A stretch of DNA of 5,770 nucleotides from CAZUZD01 sp964624465 (GTDB taxonomy: Bacteria; Planctomycetota; Planctomycetia; Isosphaerales; Isosphaeraceae): positions 1 through 5,770 of the forward strand of contig CAZUZD010000367.1 in assembly GCA_964624465.1 (NCBI GenBank). The letters are read 5' to 3'. The notes under the pieces were generated by a model, which was not told the DNA's origin, searched no databases, and worked only from the letters and a program-made list of their open reading frames with translations. The position numbers and the translations under genes are program-made. Positions within the stretch are counted from its first letter, which is position 1; every line of letters begins with the position of its first letter. Shown piece after piece: positions 4,642 through 5,770 of the stretch.

Positions 4642-5770
4642 TCAGCGCTCGGCGTCGGCGCGCTCCCAGAAGCGGAGCTTGCGGCAGGTGGTGACGAACC
4701 GGTCGCAGTCGCTGGCCTGCTTCAAGGGGAGGAATCCCTCATCGAGATTGCCGGCGACGCCGGCCTTCTCGAACAGCGGGGCGGCGGCCGCCGCGTAGGC
4801 GATGAACTTGCGGTGCGCCGCCGCGGCGGCCACGAAGTCGCGGGCCGCGGGCAGCGTCGCGAGCCGCGCGGCGCCGGCCTCCGAGGGGAGGATGGCCACG
4901 GCGTCGAACAGCACCGAGGGGCCCCCTTCGAGCTTCTCGTCGGCCGCGTGCCAGGTGCCCGCCGAGTCCTCCACGCCGCCGACCTCGGGGGCGATCAGCT
5001 TGAGCATCGCCCCCTCGGCCTCGACCGCCTTCCGCAGCGCCGTCAGCACGGCGGCGTCGACCCCGTCGGTGACCAGGGCCCCGACCTTGCGGCCGGCGAA
5101 GGTCTTCGGGCCGTTCTTGAGGATGCTGAGCGCATCGGACGGCTTCAGGTCCTGGCGCGTGGGCCTGGCGGCGGTCGCCGGCTCGGGCAGCGCCTTGAGC
5201 CGCAGGCCCTCGGCCACGGCCTTCGCCAGGTCCTCGTCCACGTTCCGCAGGTGCGCGACGACCCGCGACCGGATCGCTGGCGTCTCGACCTTGCTGAGCT
5301 CGAAGACCAGGGCGTTGCGGATGTGGTCCTGCTCGGGCCCGGTCTGGCTGATGTAGAACTGCCGCGCCTGGCTGTAGTGGTCGGCGAACGACTCGGGCCG
5401 GGCCCGGAGCTTGGGGCCCTCCACCCGCTCGGCGTACGAGCGGTAGCCGGCCTTCGGGTCCTCGCGGGGGCCGCCGTCGGTCCAGGAGTTCGGCTCGTAG
5501 TTGACGCGGCCCTTCGGGTTCCGCATCGCCATGTGGCCGTCCTGCTGGAAGTTGGCGAACGGGCACCGGGGCGCATTGACCGGGATGTGCGTGAAGTTCG
5601 GGCTCCCGAGCCGCTTGAGCTGGGTGTCCAGGTACGAGAAGTTCCGCCCTTGCAGCAGCGGGTCGTCGGTGAAGTCGATGCCGGGGATCACGTTCTGGGT
5701 GCAGAAGGCGACCTGCTCGGTCTCCTGGAAGAAGTTGTCCACCCGGCGGTCGAGCACGAGCCGGCCCACC
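4642..5770 (-). CDS. katE: Large-subunit (clade 2, HPII-type) haem catalase, C-terminal part (5' end outside window)
   Basis: About 375 C-terminal residues of a catalase that breaks down hydrogen peroxide to water and oxygen, normally as a cytoplasmic homotetramer. Numbering from the first complete codon (5769), GRLVLDRRVDNFFQETEQV (2-20) and PGIDFTDDPLLQGR (29-42) are core catalase sequence. The proximal haem ligand is Tyr46 in RNFSYLDTQ, with Arg42 four residues before it. Residues about 105-200 form the catalase-related helical domain (HYSQARQFY, LVFELSKVE). Residues about 226-375 form the extra flavodoxin/DJ-1-like domain of large catalases, opening with GRKVGALVTDGVD; no nucleophile Cys is seen at the usual elbow (KFIAYAAAA), as expected in this family. 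The end, CRKLRFWERADAER, is typical in style. Against E. coli HPII about 370 N-terminal residues, including the distal His and Asn, lie beyond the right edge. The GTG at 5767-5769 is an internal valine, not a start. Confidence 0.96.
   Translation of the reverse strand, partial: VGRLVLDRRVDNFFQETEQVAFCTQNVIPGIDFTDDPLLQGRNFSYLDTQLKRLGSPNFTHIPVNAPRCPFANFQQDGHMAMRNPKGRVNYEPNSWTDGGPREDPKAGYRSYAERVEGPKLRARPESFADHYSQARQFYISQTGPEQDHIRNALVFELSKVETPAIRSRVVAHLRNVDEDLAKAVAEGLRLKALPEPATAARPTRQDLKPSDALSILKNGPKTFAGRKVGALVTDGVDAAVLTALRKAVEAEGAMLKLIAPEVGGVEDSAGTWHAADEKLEGGPSVLFDAVAILPSEAGAARLATLPAARDFVAAAAAHRKFIAYAAAAAPLFEKAGVAGNLDEGFLPLKQASDCDRFVTTCRKLRFWERADAER

Noticed and set aside
4739..5566. 275-codon minus-strand open frame within katE
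   Set aside because: Frame-shifted shadow of the catalase; almost only Arg, Gly, Ala and Pro.
5767..5769. GTG at the right edge as a start of the catalase gene
   Set aside because: The sequence at once encodes the conserved catalase core (GRLVLDRR, DNFFQETEQ), which lies about 370 residues into HPII-type enzymes; the gene is simply cut by the window.
1..5770. CRISPR array, tRNA or rRNA gene, insertion sequence or defence system
   Set aside because: No regularly spaced identical repeats with unique spacers, no cloverleaf-like segment, no transposase-type protein and no defence domain were found. The only regular repeats are protein-coding.

Overview
This is a very GC-rich window with four protein-coding genes, two of them cut by the window edges. 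The likely source is a planctomycete, possibly a relative of the Isosphaeraceae. This is an inference from three things: the base composition, an N-terminal LEPR-XLL-type motif (LEERQML) on a large repeat protein, and ELWxxDGT repeats, which are common in that phylum. No RNA gene, CRISPR array, transposase or phage gene was seen.

Layout. (1) Positions 1-2262, minus strand: the first 754 codons of a large surface or secreted-type protein. It has a basic N-terminus with the LEERQML motif, then eight ELWxxDGT-type repeats of about 43-48 residues plus a decayed ninth, a cadherin-like domain, and two bacterial Ig-like domains. It runs off the left edge. (2) Positions 2263-2792: a 530-bp divergent intergenic region with an A/C-rich, lower-GC core and a few small inverted repeats. 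(3) Positions 2793-4079, plus strand: a Tat-signal protein with a TolB/PD40-like beta-propeller. (4) Positions 4084-4518, minus strand: a small protein of unknown function with a Tat-like signal, convergent with gene 3 and only 4 bp away. The two stop codons lie inside a perfect 12-bp palindrome. (5) Positions 4519-4641: a short gap dominated by an 18-bp GC hairpin. (6) Positions 4642-5770, minus strand: the C-terminal half of a large-subunit (clade 2, HPII/KatE-type) haem catalase with its flavodoxin-like C-terminal domain. Its N-terminal half lies beyond the right edge.

How the genes relate. The catalase detoxifies hydrogen peroxide and is probably a stand-alone stress gene. The small Tat-like protein follows it on the same strand, but the hairpin between them may separate the transcripts. 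Genes 1 and 3 diverge from one intergenic region, and both encode tandem-repeat proteins likely to act outside the cytoplasm; shared regulation is possible but not shown. I found no convincing new multi-gene system. The points most worth a second look are the Cys-Tyr pair in the catalase active site, the regular ELWxxDGT array with a perfect 51-bp internal DNA duplication, the stop-codon palindrome between the convergent genes, and the uncharacterised small Tat-like protein.
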